From assembly GCA_904063045.1 (NCBI GenBank), contig CAJFCJ010000024.1:186001-250000 (forward strand): DNA of 64,000 nucleotides. The letters are read 5' to 3'. Position numbers and translations under genes: made by a program. Origin of the DNA: Dimorphilus gyrociliatus (taxonomy: Eukaryota; Annelida; Polychaeta; Dinophilidae). The notes under the pieces were generated by a model. The model searched no databases. It worked only from the letters and a program-made list of their open reading frames with translations, and had not been told where the DNA came from. Each line of letters starts with the position of its first letter. Positions within the stretch are counted from its first letter, which is position 1. Positions 47,553 to 59,406 of the stretch are shown here, in pieces.

Positions 47553-48986
47553 TTAATTAATGTGACCAGGGGCGTCTATTTTTGCTACGGTAAACAAACA
47601 GAAACTGATAATATTTAATTTTGTACTTACTACTAAGCATTTCATCTGTTCCATAGGCGGGCGGTGATGTCACACAGGTAATTTCATTCAATTGAAATGA
47701 TGGATTAATTTGGCTGACTGAAACAGATTGCTGACCATTATCTGTTGGGTTCTGAATAAATGACAATAATTAGAGGAAAGTTACAAGTTTTATTAAGAAA
47801 AGTTTGATTAATTAGATTACCTCTGTAGATTCTAATCTGGATGTAAAAAATTTAAAGCAAATGTAGGAAGACGGCAAGGATATGAATATAGATAATCCAT
47901 ACATAATTCTTATCGTCGATGAATACTATACAGAATAAACAAAAAAATATAAGGGATATTTAATTAATTTTGTCAGCTTTCTTTGAATAGGAATGAATTC
48001 GCTTATAATCTGAATATTTCAAGGATTTAATTTACAGAGAACAAAAGGATTGGATGCTTCTGTGGATTTTTTATAATGAATAGTTAATTTTATTATAGTA
48101 AGTAATGAAAAGAGCTTTAGCAGCAAATCACGTAAACTAGGAATATTTAAAGAGATAAATATAAATAATGTCTCCCTATTTTCTATCAGTTTAATTTTAA
48201 ATTGCTAAAATCTACAATAAATACTTTGAGAAGTAATAAAAAATTAAAGGGAAAGTTTTTTCTTTTCTTTCCTTCTCCCTTAAGTCAGTCGATTGGTCAA
48301 AAACTGTTTTACCTCTTTAATAATAAACGGGTTCATGTTGTACGATTGAATAAAAGCGATAGACTACAGCTTACTAAACACAGTTTGAATATTTGAATAT
48401 TTCAACATTATTCTAATGTTAAGTGACAGATAAATAAAAACTATAATGAATATTTACCTGACCGCTTGCATAACTGTCTATAAGATGTAAAATACATATT
48501 ACAATAGCGGCAACAACGGCCAGAAGAGTTATTAAAGCCGCTATTTTACTAAATGTAATATATCTTTTAAAAACCTACATGAAGAAAGAAAGAAATAAAG
48601 ACATTAGTTAAAAACCTTATCAATTTGAACAATTTATTTAACGTACGTCTTCGTTTTTACGATGTGATTCCGATAATTTTATCAAAATTGCAGTTGCAAA
48701 CATTAGAATAGCTAACCAATAACCAAATCCATAGCCACCGTCCGATCTTCCTTTTCTATCAATTATTATTATTGCAGTATTTATGGCTATATAAAATATT
48801 CCAAATATTATAACATTGATCCGGAAGACTGATGAATTTCTTTTCGTTAAGACGATAGTGTCAATTAGATTGTTTTCTATATTACGATTCTAAATAATCA
48901 AAATAAACGATAAATAGTTGTCTGTTATATGAAAAACAATAAAAGATCATTTTATAAGAAAAGAACCTTACATTCTCATTTTCCAT
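47553..48986 (-). CDS. Tetraspan MS4A-like membrane protein 1
   Basis: Five exons: 48972-48986, 48647-48889, 48458-48574, 47631-47751 and 47553-47584 (last intron 46 bases); 175 residues. Three clear hydrophobic helices are seen (VFRINVIIFGIFYIAINTA, YGFGYWLAILMFATAILI, IAALITLLAVVAAIVICIL). A fourth, expected in this family, is not obvious. The tail carries SPPAYG, a PPxY WW-binding motif. If the final small intron is not spliced the tail would instead end SSKYKIKYYQFLFVYRSKNR and beyond. The second exon (243 bases, phase 0 at both ends) matches the second exons of the two related genes at 54068 and 55655 in length and phase. Family assignment rests on topology and exon structure, not on clear motifs. 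Confidence 0.68.
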
Positions 48987-50196
48987 ATTGTATCCTTTTT
49001 TCGTTCTCTTAGTCTTTTATGTTATATTTTACGTTGCAAATAGGTAACGGCTAAGAAAAAAATTAACTAAATTAACTAAATTTAACTAATCCAAGTAATC
49101 GAGATAAGTTTAGTAATAGTTTTCTTCCTATTTTCTACGTCTGCGGAATTACTTCCTTTGTCGGCAAAGAAGATTGTCTCAGCTATACTGATTCATTTGA
49201 TAAATGCACCAAATATATTACCAGACTTGCAACCTATAATACTGATAACCTTTATATCAGTTGTTATCAAGTCTAATAACATGACGCTGTTACCACGAGT
49301 GTCAATCTAACCTAATATTCCCATTTAAAGTGTTAATGAATGAAATAAATTATTAAATTAAAGTTATGGCCACCTCAGCTATTCAATTGTTACATTTATA
49401 TATTAATTATTATTTAAAATACCATATTTAGCAAATATGTGACAATCGTCACTAAGTCAGTCTAGGAGAAATATCCTCTATTCTGAAGGTCGTAATTTAA
49501 AGTTCAATATTCTTTTATCGTTTATAATTTAATAAATAAACAATAATTGAAGGTTTATTCAAAAAAAAATATAACTTGAATTTTGAACTTCAACATGTAT
49601 CCTTACTTACTTAACATTCAAACACGTGTTCAAGTTCTAAACAAGAATAGGAAGATGCTGCCTTGTAATATACAGCCTATATTAACTGCAATACATATTA
49701 TTCTGTTATAATCTCTGTTTTCCTTTTCTTTCTACTCTACTCTTTCCATTAACAATTATCTTAGTAAATGGAAAATTTCTCTAACAAATTATTCATTGAA
49801 TAAAAGATATCTTGTGCAAAATATATATCTGATTGCGTAATCAATAACTTTTCTAACAAAGATATGTGTTTATACTATATTTAACATCTTATCCTTTTTA
49901 ATAGAAAGCATTTTTGAACTAATAGACCTAGTTAAACAAGAACTCAATTCAGGAAAAATATATATAATGTATAATAATAAAAGTTTGATTTTGTTCCTAT
50001 ATGTTATCATTTATTCAACTAGAGACAAAGCCATCACTTAGATAACATATAGTACAAGATGGCTTAAGATAAAGTTCAAGCAGAAAGTATAATAACTTTC
50101 CACAATAAGAAGAGTTTATAAAAGAATTTAAATAATTTATTGAATTCAATTTAAATTAAACGAAAATTACATAATTATTAAAGCGCAATATAGCCT

Positions 50197-50199
50197 TCT

Positions 50200-50264
<65 letters not shown>
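50197..50264 (+). repeat. Poly-C followed by (CT)n tract
   Basis: A run of about ten C followed by some 27 CT units, all pyrimidine on this strand. It is the longest homopyrimidine stretch seen in the window. Confidence 0.95.
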
Positions 50265-50268
<4 letters not shown>

Positions 50269-50874
50269 CCTTAAATTATTTAGTGAATTCCAGGTGAAAT
50301 GTAACGATTTTGGTGATTATTTCTGATGAAAATTTCCTATTTATATAATAAATCATTTCAAATTACAAGAAGTAATAGGCGAAAAGGAAGAAATAAAAGC
50401 TTTATTGCGTTTGAAATTCACTTTCCACTTATAAATAAATATATTTATATATAGAAATTTCATTGTAGTTGTTCAAGCGAATTGAAAAATTAGTAATAAA
50501 GAAGAAATGAAAATCAATAATAAATGACAAGAACATCTTTATTGTTTTATTTTTGTAGGATAACGAGAAAATTATTTCTTGGTTACCGATTTTAATTGTT
50601 TGGTTTTTTCAATATTTCTAATGATTTAATTGGGTAATAAATATTGAAAAATGTCTAAATATATACTTGTTTCATTTGAGAATGAACACGCAATATTTAT
50701 TCTTAGGATGGTAACAATGGAATTAAATTTCACACTTGCTGCTTTATCCGTTGTGGAATTCGACTCAAATTCTCCTTACATAATCCTCTTATCAGATCAT
50801 GGGAAAAAAGGAAATAATCGGCTTATCTTTACGTCTTTCGCAAACAGATAACCTATTTTGAATTACGTAATAAG

Positions 50875-50888
50875 CCGCTAGATGGCCT
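50875..50888 (+). promoter_or_regulatory. CTCF-like motif
   Basis: The plus strand reads CCGCTAGATGGCCT, 11 of 14 against the consensus, with CTAGATGGC intact. Confidence 0.45.
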
Positions 50889-51271
50889 TAGCGTGTGGTT
50901 GGGAATGTTTAATTATAGAATTCAAATCCATATTAAACGCTTAAATAGATTTTCTTCTAAGTTTCCGTTCAAACAAGACTTGAAAGAAAAAGTAATCGTT
51001 GTTCTGATATTTTATGAGTCATTGGAAATTTTCAAATGCGCGATTAGTGTTTTTCAAATGTTCGATTACTTAGAATTAACAGTGGCCTTTCGACTCTTCT
51101 ATAAATCATTTTTCTGATTTCATAATGTGTCTATATACATATAAAGTATAGAATAAAAGGCATAGTCGTTATGATTGCTTATTCAATTTGTTAATATTTT
51201 ATTTTATATTCTAAATTATGTTAATTAAATAATTTCTTAATGTTATGTAAAAATTTTTTGGCATAATTTAA

Positions 51272-53536
51272 TCAATTATTAGAATTTTCTTTAGACTTAC
51301 CACCAGAATTTGTATTCGGTTCGTTAATTTTATAAGGACTGGCTCCATCTTATAAAAGAAAAGAAAGAGGTGAAAAAAGAAACAAGAACAATATTGATAT
51401 GTTATATAAAATATTATAAATTTTAATATATATATATATATATATATATGTATACAGTATATATATATATGCAAGAGTGTACATGCGATTAAGTAAAATA
51501 CATATTACATTTACTAACCTAATTCGCAATCTGTATAGTTAACATATTCAGCTTCATCTTGTCCTGTATTTTTTCCACATACGAAAGACTGCTCCTGATC
51601 AATAGCTAAGTTTATCAAAACAATAAAACTTTAAAAAGAAAAGACTGAGAAATGAATCGCTTTTGCAAAGCTTACCTTTCTTACTAGTTGCAGTATCCTC
51701 GAATTCGCTATAAGAATCTTCACTGAAAGTACTATACGCTAAAAGTTAAAGAATTATGTTGTTAAAAATTGTTGGTTTCTATTTTTTTCTCTTCTTTTCT
51801 ATTATATTTCTTTTAAGTCAATGAAAGCAAATATATACCTCTGTCCGTTGTTGTATTGTTACTTCTATCTTTGAGCTCTGTACGGAATTGCATATATACT
51901 TAGTATATGATATACAGTATATATATATTTATTTATTTATATAAAGCTAAGTACTGGCTACAAATACTGTGTCTATTTAAATAAGGTAGCTATTTAGATT
52001 ATAGGAAAGTTCGATACCAGGCTCGTTTTGACTAACTTCGGCTTCTACGATAAGAATAGAAGAAGAGGCAGATGGTTCAATTTCACACACTTCGTCAATT
52101 GTTGGTAGACAATGCGAATCTAAAAAAAACTATGAAAGCATTCCAACAGAAGAAATTTGTCGTTTTTTACTAACCATCTTTTCTTTTATAGCAAGATGTT
52201 TCCGCTTCTTCGTTTGTTGATTGAGTAACTTCACCATCAATTTCATCCTTAGATCTTAGGCAAGTTGGTATCAATGGTAAAACATTTATAGATAGACGCT
52301 TTTTCGGATAGACACTAGGATGAAGTCCACTTCTATACCATCCCATAAGTGCTATGCCGAGAAAGAATGTCACCATTATGTAAACACTCAACTCGGATTT
52401 TCCATAGTTAACACTAATAATTATTATATTTTCTATAAATATAATAATGGAAAAGATACTAAAGTCACGCAAATAATTCTTATTTGATCTCTTATAATTG
52501 AGTTTAAAGTAAGTAAAGCAGAACATCCATGTTGCATAAACTCGTAGAGAGAATTTTGCAATTTTACCATGAGGTTCAATTGTTAGAAAATTTACATTTC
52601 TCCATCCAACGAAGAGAATTGACACGATTAACATGTGAAGTGCAAGACCAATTAGAGCCCACGGTAAACCAAAAGCGGTAGCTAACATTCCAATTGCTAT
52701 ACACCTACTTGATAAAGAGGCCAAATAGGAGAAATACTGAATTATAGTTCCAGGTAGAATACTTAAGCATTCCCCCCTCCATTTTGGTAGTTTTTCGCTA
52801 ATATTTTCAGTCTTAATTGATCCGAAATAATCTATCATTGTAAAAGAAATACAGCATATTGACCAGGTAAGCGAGAGCATTCTCAAACCATCTGGAATAG
52901 ACAGTTATTAATCATTTTGTTGGTATTGTGTAAATATAGAAAAGTTGACTTACTAAAGTTTCCTTCATGAATTGAAGTTTGTATTATGGCCTGCGATGTT
53001 GATTCCGTATAAACCTTGATTAAATCAGCTTGACGAGCTCTAAAGTTCTCATAACAAATTAACTTTCTGAGAATAGCCTTCTTTCGAGTATCTTTACTTT
53101 TACTGTATCTATGGCATAGCATCAAAATCTCCACAAATCTGACTACCACGCCCAATTGCAATACTGTAAATACATATCTCAATATTGTAATTTTAAGGTT
53201 GGGAACATATTTCTTTCCCAAGTTTAATTCAACAAAATATGTTCTCTTCTCAGTCCAGCCGCAATCGTCGGATACATATATATATAAGGTTACTATGCAG
53301 AGGAGAAGTAGTGAGAAAATCAGAAAGACAGCTGTAGCGTCAGCATATTCCTTCTCTCCAAAGCAATAGTGAATGATTAGAATTAAGTCAATTATAAGAC
53401 TTACGAAGAAAGAAGTGGCTGACAAAATAAGAGGAATAAGCATTGATATACTTAGATCTCTATAATCAATAAAGCTATTGGATTCCATATTTTTAGGCGG
53501 TAATCTCTCTTCGTAATCGTTAATTGACATATCCAA
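51272..53536 (-). CDS. XK-related (XKR) phospholipid scramblase
   Basis: Seven exons: 52954-53536, 52175-52891, 52018-52119, 51839-51877, 51676-51738, 51519-51605 and 51272-51348; 555 residues. Exons 1-2 encode the XKR membrane domain with many helices, the family ESxxQ motif (ESTSQAIIQ) and the LPGTIIQYF/SRCIAIGMLA stretch. XKR proteins expose phosphatidylserine on the cell surface; several are switched on when a caspase cuts the cytosolic tail. Here the tail contains KDEIDGEV with DEIDG at residues 410-414 (bases 52236-52247 for DEID), a caspase-3-type site placed shortly after the last helix. The rest of the tail is acidic and Ser/Thr rich, and all six introns, including those splitting the tail into small exons, are phase 1. 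The tail length is unusual. Confidence 0.88.
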
Positions 53537-54067
53537 CCTCCGGTCTAAATCCTTATAAAATATTGAGTATTATAGCCTAGTTTAAGATGAGTAGCATATG
53601 AAATGAAAACAATTAAACAACTAACTAACTACTCATCAACAAACCAACTTATTTTTCATTGCAATACAAAATATAAAACTAAATAACAAGTTTATTCAAA
53701 GAACAATAAGAAAAAAAACATTCACTTCTTTGATATTTAAATGAAATTTTGAAGGAAAAAAAACCTGATATTGTTTTGATAACGAAAAAGAAATTGAAAT
53801 TGGCAAAATGATAACTTCCTTCAAATACTTTCTTCCATTTTTCCCTTAATATACTTGTTGTCTTTAATATAATTTCTGCTATATAAATTAGTTTTCGCAA
53901 TAAGTGAAAAAAAATCCAGTAATAAAAAGTAAGATGAAAAATTGAGAGAGAAAAATAACTGGTAGACTCTTTTCCAACTTACAAAGTAATAAAGAGGAAA
54001 TATTTTAATTGATGGGAAAGTAAACAATTAACATATTGTCTATTACATTTTTTCAGAGGTTTCCGAA
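53537..54067. other. Intergenic, promoter of the XKR gene
   Basis: About 530 bases between the XKR start and the next minus-strand gene's stop. A+T rich; two overlapping minus-strand frames (53679-53900 and 53821-54027) have no recognisable content. Confidence 0.5.
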
Positions 54068-55060
54068 TTATTCATGATCGTAGTAAAACGTACGTGGAGC
54101 ACAGGGCAATTCTATGCCATATGCTGCTGGACAAGGAGGATAGATTGCTGTCGTTTCGACATATATAGGTTTTGGAGGCTGTGTGTTTTAAAATATAATA
54201 AAATTAAAAGAACAAAAGAGAAGAAAGAAATGTTTTTAGCATATTTTATTTTGAGCTATTGTTATAAACTTACCGATTTGAGGTCTATGCAAGAGAATTC
54301 ACCACCTAAGCAAATATGACATTGTATAGAAGAGAAAATCACTTCACTAATACCAGTAACTTCAAAAACTATATAAATTAATATAAAGATGTCCTGTGTT
54401 AAAAAAAAGAAAAAAGAAAATAGATTAACTAAACTAAAATTTAATTAATTAATTAATTACCAATTCGTCAATTCCTAATTTGTAGCATGTTCTCAATCCA
54501 AAAATCCCTAATGCAATTACATATACGGCAGATACCAATGCTAGTATAGACACAAGAAGGCACCCCGTAAGCTGAAAAGAGGAGGCATATGAATATTAGT
54601 AGTCATGTTTTTCTTGTAACGATTAATAAAATGATATACCTGATATTTATTGTTATCTTTCTTGGAAGCATATATGCCTATTATTCCAGCTCCTATTGCT
54701 GAAAGGCCACAAATGAATCCACCAGAAAGATAGCATGCTGTCTTTAGCTCAGCCCGCTTTGGTAAAACCACACCTAAAAAGTTACAGAATACCATAATGC
54801 ATCCCAGTACTATTTGGTAACACCCTATCTTTCTACAGGCTCTTCTGTGAACTACTCTATCAATTATCATAGATTGAAAAATGACCTAGATGAATAAAAA
54901 AAATAGTTTACTAAAGAGTGTGCAATCGATATATTAAAGTTCAATTACTTACCTTTCCCTTTTGCAATCTGTGCTTTGAAGAGTCGCATTTGTTTTGAGT
55001 TTTAATTGCATCTTTATCGTCAACTGTTGATTCTTTAATGTCATTTTTTTCCCCCTCCAT
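54068..55060 (-). CDS. Tetraspan MS4A-like membrane protein 2
   Basis: Five exons, all phase 0: 54953-55060, 54640-54885, 54461-54571, 54274-54393 and 54068-54178; 231 residues. Four hydrophobic helices: GCYQIVLGCIMVFCNFLGVVL, then ACYLSGGFICGLSAIGAGIIG, LLVSILALVSAVYVIALGIFG and IFILIYIVFEVTGISEVIF. The first pair (G..QI..G......G.V, then GG....GLSAIGAG) has the look of the MS4A/CD20-like superfamily. The N-terminus is charged and cytosolic; the tail is proline/tyrosine rich (YPPCPAAYG). MS4A proteins are small membrane adaptors or chemosensors; a specific role cannot be given. It lies directly upstream of the XKR gene on the same strand. Confidence 0.8.
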
Positions 55061-55654
55061 GACAATCTTTTTACAGTCTTACGCAACCTTGAAAGAAGCA
55101 TTTAAAGTTTATAAAGTGGTTAATAGTATAAAATAAAGATTGAATAAATTGCAGATTAACTTTAAAGCAAATTAGCAAATGAATTATAGATGGTTTTGTG
55201 AATAAAAGACTTACAAAAGAAGAAGAGGGTGCCTTCCAAAAAAAATATTTGTATCGGAAATGGAAATATTTTAGCTACCGGAAAATGTAACGATAAATGT
55301 GATTGGCTAATGATTTGCCTGGTGGGCTTTCCGGTGTTTTTAGATTGAATATTTAACTTATTATCTGATAAAATAATAATCTCTGATTAATTATTGTTAT
55401 TAGATAAATAAATAGATATCAATTTAGTTAAATCATATTTGTAGCCCGGAAAACCACTTTTGTTTTATTGAAAAAAAAAAATCATGATATAGTTTTTATT
55501 TATAAATTCATAGCAATTCAAACAGAAGATATAAACGCATAACACGATTATTCTATTAATAAACAATAAATATATCTTACTAGTATGCTAATAGAACTCA
55601 TGTTTAAATAACTATATACCTTATTTCTTTATAACCCAATTAGTAATAAACATA
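55061..55654. other. Intergenic between MS4A-like genes 2 and 3
   Basis: About 590 bases, A+T rich, no gene recognised. It must include the promoter of the gene starting at 55060. Confidence 0.5.
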
Positions 55655-56508
55655 TTAAATATGTCTAGAAATCGTATTAAGATTGTCATCATTCAGGTCT
55701 GTATCAACTGATAGATCATCGTTCTAAATTGAAATACAAAATTATTAAATATATTAGATATTACATGTTTCTTTTATATAAAATATACTTGATTATGAAT
55801 GATGTTTAATGGACAAAAAACCATAATATTTAAAGCAGAGATTACGGCTAAGCATGAAGAAAATATTGCCTTTAATAAGGATAATGTTAACTGAAGAGAT
55901 TAATAAAAAGAATTAATTTGAATTTCATATATTAATATATAATTAAAAGAAATTTACATAGTCGTCTTTATTTGTTTGCTTTGAGGCTTGTATCAAAAAG
56001 TCTTTAAATGCCAAAAGACTGAATATAATTGTAAACAATGATATAATAATACTCCCCATTTCCTAGAAGTTTATACATAAATATACATAAAAACAAAGAT
56101 ATTTGATAAAAAAGAATTATACCTGCGATGCCCTTTCCCTGGAATAAGTAGAACTATTTGCAAAAAACCCGGAAGCAATAGCTAAAATACCAGCTATAAA
56201 TGACGAATCCATAGTTAACATATACCAGGTATATTTCTCTAAAGATAATCCAATATGTAAGAGATTTAGGAATATGATGAAAAATCCCAAATTAATTAGA
56301 GATAGGCCAAGTATATATTTTATTCTTTTACCACACTTTTTACTTATCAATTGTTGATTTCTAATCTAATTAATAATAATTAAAGAATACGTTAACAAAT
56401 AAAAGTACAATAAAGAATTACTACCTCATTTTCATTGGTAAAATTCATATTTTCAGCTTGTATATGTAGTTCTAGATTTTGGCCTTGATGATTTAACGGA
56501 TTTATCAT
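55655..56508 (-). CDS. Tetraspan MS4A-like membrane protein 3
   Basis: Five exons, all phase 0: 56425-56508, 56123-56365, 55958-56062, 55789-55890 and 55655-55723; 200 residues. Four hydrophobic helices: LGLSLINLGFFIIFLNLLHIG, then FIAGILAIASGFFA, MGSIIISLFTIIFSLLAF and SLLKAIFSSCLAVISALNIMV. The exon layout and phases match MS4A-like gene 2 at 54068-55060, and the second exon has the same length (243 bases) as in gene 1 at 47553-48986. The protein sequences have diverged widely, so the link rests on topology, exon structure and position. The tail is acidic (NDDLSVDTDLNDD) and lacks the PPxY found in gene 1. Confidence 0.75.
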
Positions 56509-57159
56509 TTTTCTGTTAGTGTTAACGAAGTTAAATTTTAGTTTTAGTAATAATAATCGAACGTTAAATAACTGGATATATTTTAATAAAAGTAGTTGAT
56601 ATTCGTTGGTTATCGGATAGAAACAAATAAAAGAAAACAAAGAGAGAGAGAGAGACAGAGAGGGAGAGAAAGACAGAATATGGAAAATTTTAATAACAGA
56701 CATTTAATATTCAATATTTCAATAAAATTCAATAGAGATAAAATATTTCTTTTGAAGTAATACAAACTTAACACAACAGTTTATTACCAATTTGTTAAGC
56801 CAGTATTTACAAAGTGATGAAGAGACAACTAGACTGTATATAATCTTAATCTGGGACACTGTTCCTTTAAAGTATATAAAGTATATATATAGAAAATCGC
56901 ATATTTCTCAATAATGTCAATTTATTATAACTGCAAAAGCTGAAAGAAATTTCTTTTCAAGTCCAAAAAAATAGGGAAATGTTTTTAAAAGTTCATGAAA
57001 AAAGAGTGTTTTGATGTTAGTTCTTCACTCTATTTCAATACAAATGAATCTATGTATATATAATTAATAAAAGTAATATCACACCTTGTTTATATTAATT
57101 TTTTAAGGCACAGCCAGAGAAAAATATTAAAGAGAATAGGAAAGGGCGAGAGGATGGGA

Positions 57160-57172
57160 GGAGAGAGAGATG

Positions 57173-57224
<52 letters not shown>

Positions 57225-57238
57225 GAGAGAGAGAGAGG
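57160..57238 (+). repeat. Compound (GA)n-(GACA)n microsatellite
   Basis: GA units, then about six GACA units, then GA again; purine-rich on this strand except for the C of GACA. Confidence 0.95.
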
Positions 57239-57905
57239 GTGGCCAGATGACTTGTGCGGGAGAGCACAGGACAGTATCTAACTAAGAATTAGGTTGTTTA
57301 ATTTTCGAAATTGATTTATACTATGGATAAATACTCATTTACTACTTGATAATGCTCACAGTATTGTGTTATATATTCTGTTAATACTTGTTTATATGTT
57401 TGTTAATATATATTATCGAGTCACTGTGTAATTCTTATCTTTATAACGAATTAATCGATATATATTATTTTAGCACGTTCTTTTATCCTACTTTTATTCC
57501 AAATTTGTCTTTTGCTACTTGTAAAATAATTAGGATTAATTTTTCCTTAAATTAACCAATAAAACTTCTTAGGATTTAAATAGCGGAAAAATCAAATTAT
57601 AAGGCAAAATTAGCGCGAACTTCATTAATTATGTATATTCAATGGAGAAATCATTATTTACTAGACTCCCAATTGAATATTGGTAGCTATCTTCAGTATA
57701 TATTAGTAAACATAAAATAGTTACGTAATAGTTATAAAAAACTTGAATGTATCAGTGGAACAATAATAAAAAAGAGAAGTATATGGACATGTTTTCTTTT
57801 TGCTTTTAACTTTTTTTTCCTTTATAGCTAAGGGGAAAAGTATAAAAAAAGGGGAAATAAGAATTTATATTAACTTGACATGAAACTATCTCTGTATATC
57901 CAGCT

Positions 57906-57908
<3 letters not shown>

Positions 57909-57944
<36 letters not shown>
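57909..57944. repeat. (AT)n microsatellite
   Basis: About 18 uninterrupted AT units. Confidence 0.9.
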
Positions 57945-57945
<1 letters not shown>

Positions 57946-58523
57946 TGTTGATATATATGAAAATCTCTTTCTTATTATCTCTTCTTCTATCTACCACTCT
58001 TGGTATTTTGTCTAAGGTTTTGTCTGTGAAGTATAAACTAATGACAGTCGACTAAACTACAGAAGTACGTGATTTTTCTTTAATCCCTAAACGAAACAAT
58101 ATATCATTATAAATACTGTATAAGTATTGAATTATTACCTATATTAAATGAGAAAAATTTAATCTTTATTGATTAAAAAATGATAATAACAGTACATAGA
58201 GTCAATAGACAGGCAAGTGAAAGGTAAAATATTACATTCATATTTTTAATGTGATATTTCTTTTATTTTTTCAAATTGTCTTATAAATACTTTAATATCA
58301 ACTTTCTCTTTTACTACAAGTTTTTTTACAGCGCAAAAGAACATAAATATTACGCTTAACTTATTATAAAGTAAGTAATTAAATAATAGAAAAAAGTTAG
58401 ATGTCCTTTTCTCTTTGTTTCTATTTAAAAATATCATTTTTTACATGTTTTCCTTTTTTTATATTTAACGAATCGATAATTACTTTGTTTTTTTATAGAT
58501 TGATTATGCTATTCTATTAATAG

Positions 58524-59406
58524 TTATTTATTTATCATTCCATAGGATGGCGGTGGATCATAACCACTATAGGGCGGTAATCCCTTAACATCAGCTGGAG
58601 GTGCTGTATAAGATACTGGTACAGTTTCCTGTTGATAGACAATAGTATCACCGTGTCTTATTGCTGTTGGATCTTCCTTTTTTAAGTAACAATATCTGAA
58701 CATTAGGAAGCCTGCACTTATTAACAGTAAAGCCCCTGTAACAGCACACCCAACTTTTACCCAAGTTCCGAATCTTTTCGAATTGACTTTTCTCATTTCG
58801 TATCTAATCCGAAATTCTGAATCCTCTTTTCCAGAATGAAAAATAATGTTCAACTCCTTACTCTGCGTAACAGTTTCTGTATTGTTTGGCATTGATGAAC
58901 ACCAACGTTTTGAGAACGATTCACTCCTTATTTCGAAATAAGCTTTGTTGCAGTCATTATTGCCGAGTATGATTAATTTCTCCAACTGCAAAAAAATAGT
59001 CCATCGTGATGATTTTTTTGTTTTTTTCACAATCCAACATTTTGTAGCTGAATCGCCAAAACTTCTCTTGTATACAAAAATATCGATTTTCTTATTAGAA
59101 GCGATTAAAGTTGCTGTAGAACAACCGCTTGGTAATCCATCATTTCCTGTTAAATAATTTCTTTTCTTTTATTTGATTATAATTAAAATTATGAAATTAT
59201 TTTGAACATTTATTTAAAAAATATAGAAAGTTCTTTAAACAATGAACAAAATACTTATATTACTAGTATTTTTCAAGTAATTAAGAAGAGAATAGTAGTT
59301 AATTATTGGTAAGTTTAATATTTTTAAGTAATAGCTAACAAATTAAGTAGTTACCTGCAATAAAAAATAGAAGAATAACTATCATTAAAACTGTTTTAGT
59401 ATCCAT
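58524..59406 (-). CDS. Type I membrane protein with CUB-like ectodomain and PPxY tail
   Basis: Two exons, 59355-59406 and 58524-59146; 224 residues. The first exon encodes a signal peptide (MDTKTVLMIVILLFFIAG). The ectodomain (about residues 18-140) has cysteines at spacings that fit a CUB domain: the stretch LIILGNNDCNKAYFEIR and KRWCSSMP before ELNIIFHSG...FRIRYEM resembles the second half of CUB. This is a resemblance and not a firm match. One helix follows (VGCAVTGALLLISAGFLMF), then a cytosolic tail with LPPYSGYDPPPSYG, containing PPPSY, a WW-domain ligand usually bound by Nedd4 ubiquitin ligases or Hippo-pathway proteins. The length and simple layout suggest a small receptor or adhesion protein; its partner is unknown. 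Confidence 0.75.

Larger units (their letters stand above)
48987..51271. other. Intergenic, 2.3 kb
   Basis: Contains the long C/CT tract at 50197-50264 and a CTCF-like site at 50875-50888. Two plus-strand frames (50651-50851 and 50893-51117) separated by that site have Met starts but no recognisable content and are not accepted. Confidence 0.5.
56509..58523. other. Intergenic, 2.0 kb
   Basis: A long GA/GACA microsatellite (57160-57238) and AT microsatellite (57909-57944), and an ATACTGTAT copy at 58113-58121. GA runs also lie just upstream of MS4A-like gene 3 (about 56641-56665). No gene seen. Confidence 0.55.

Noticed and set aside
50651-51117. Two plus-strand frames of 66 and 74 codons
   Set aside because: No recognisable domain, and no convincing intron joins them; the gap holds a CTCF-like site.
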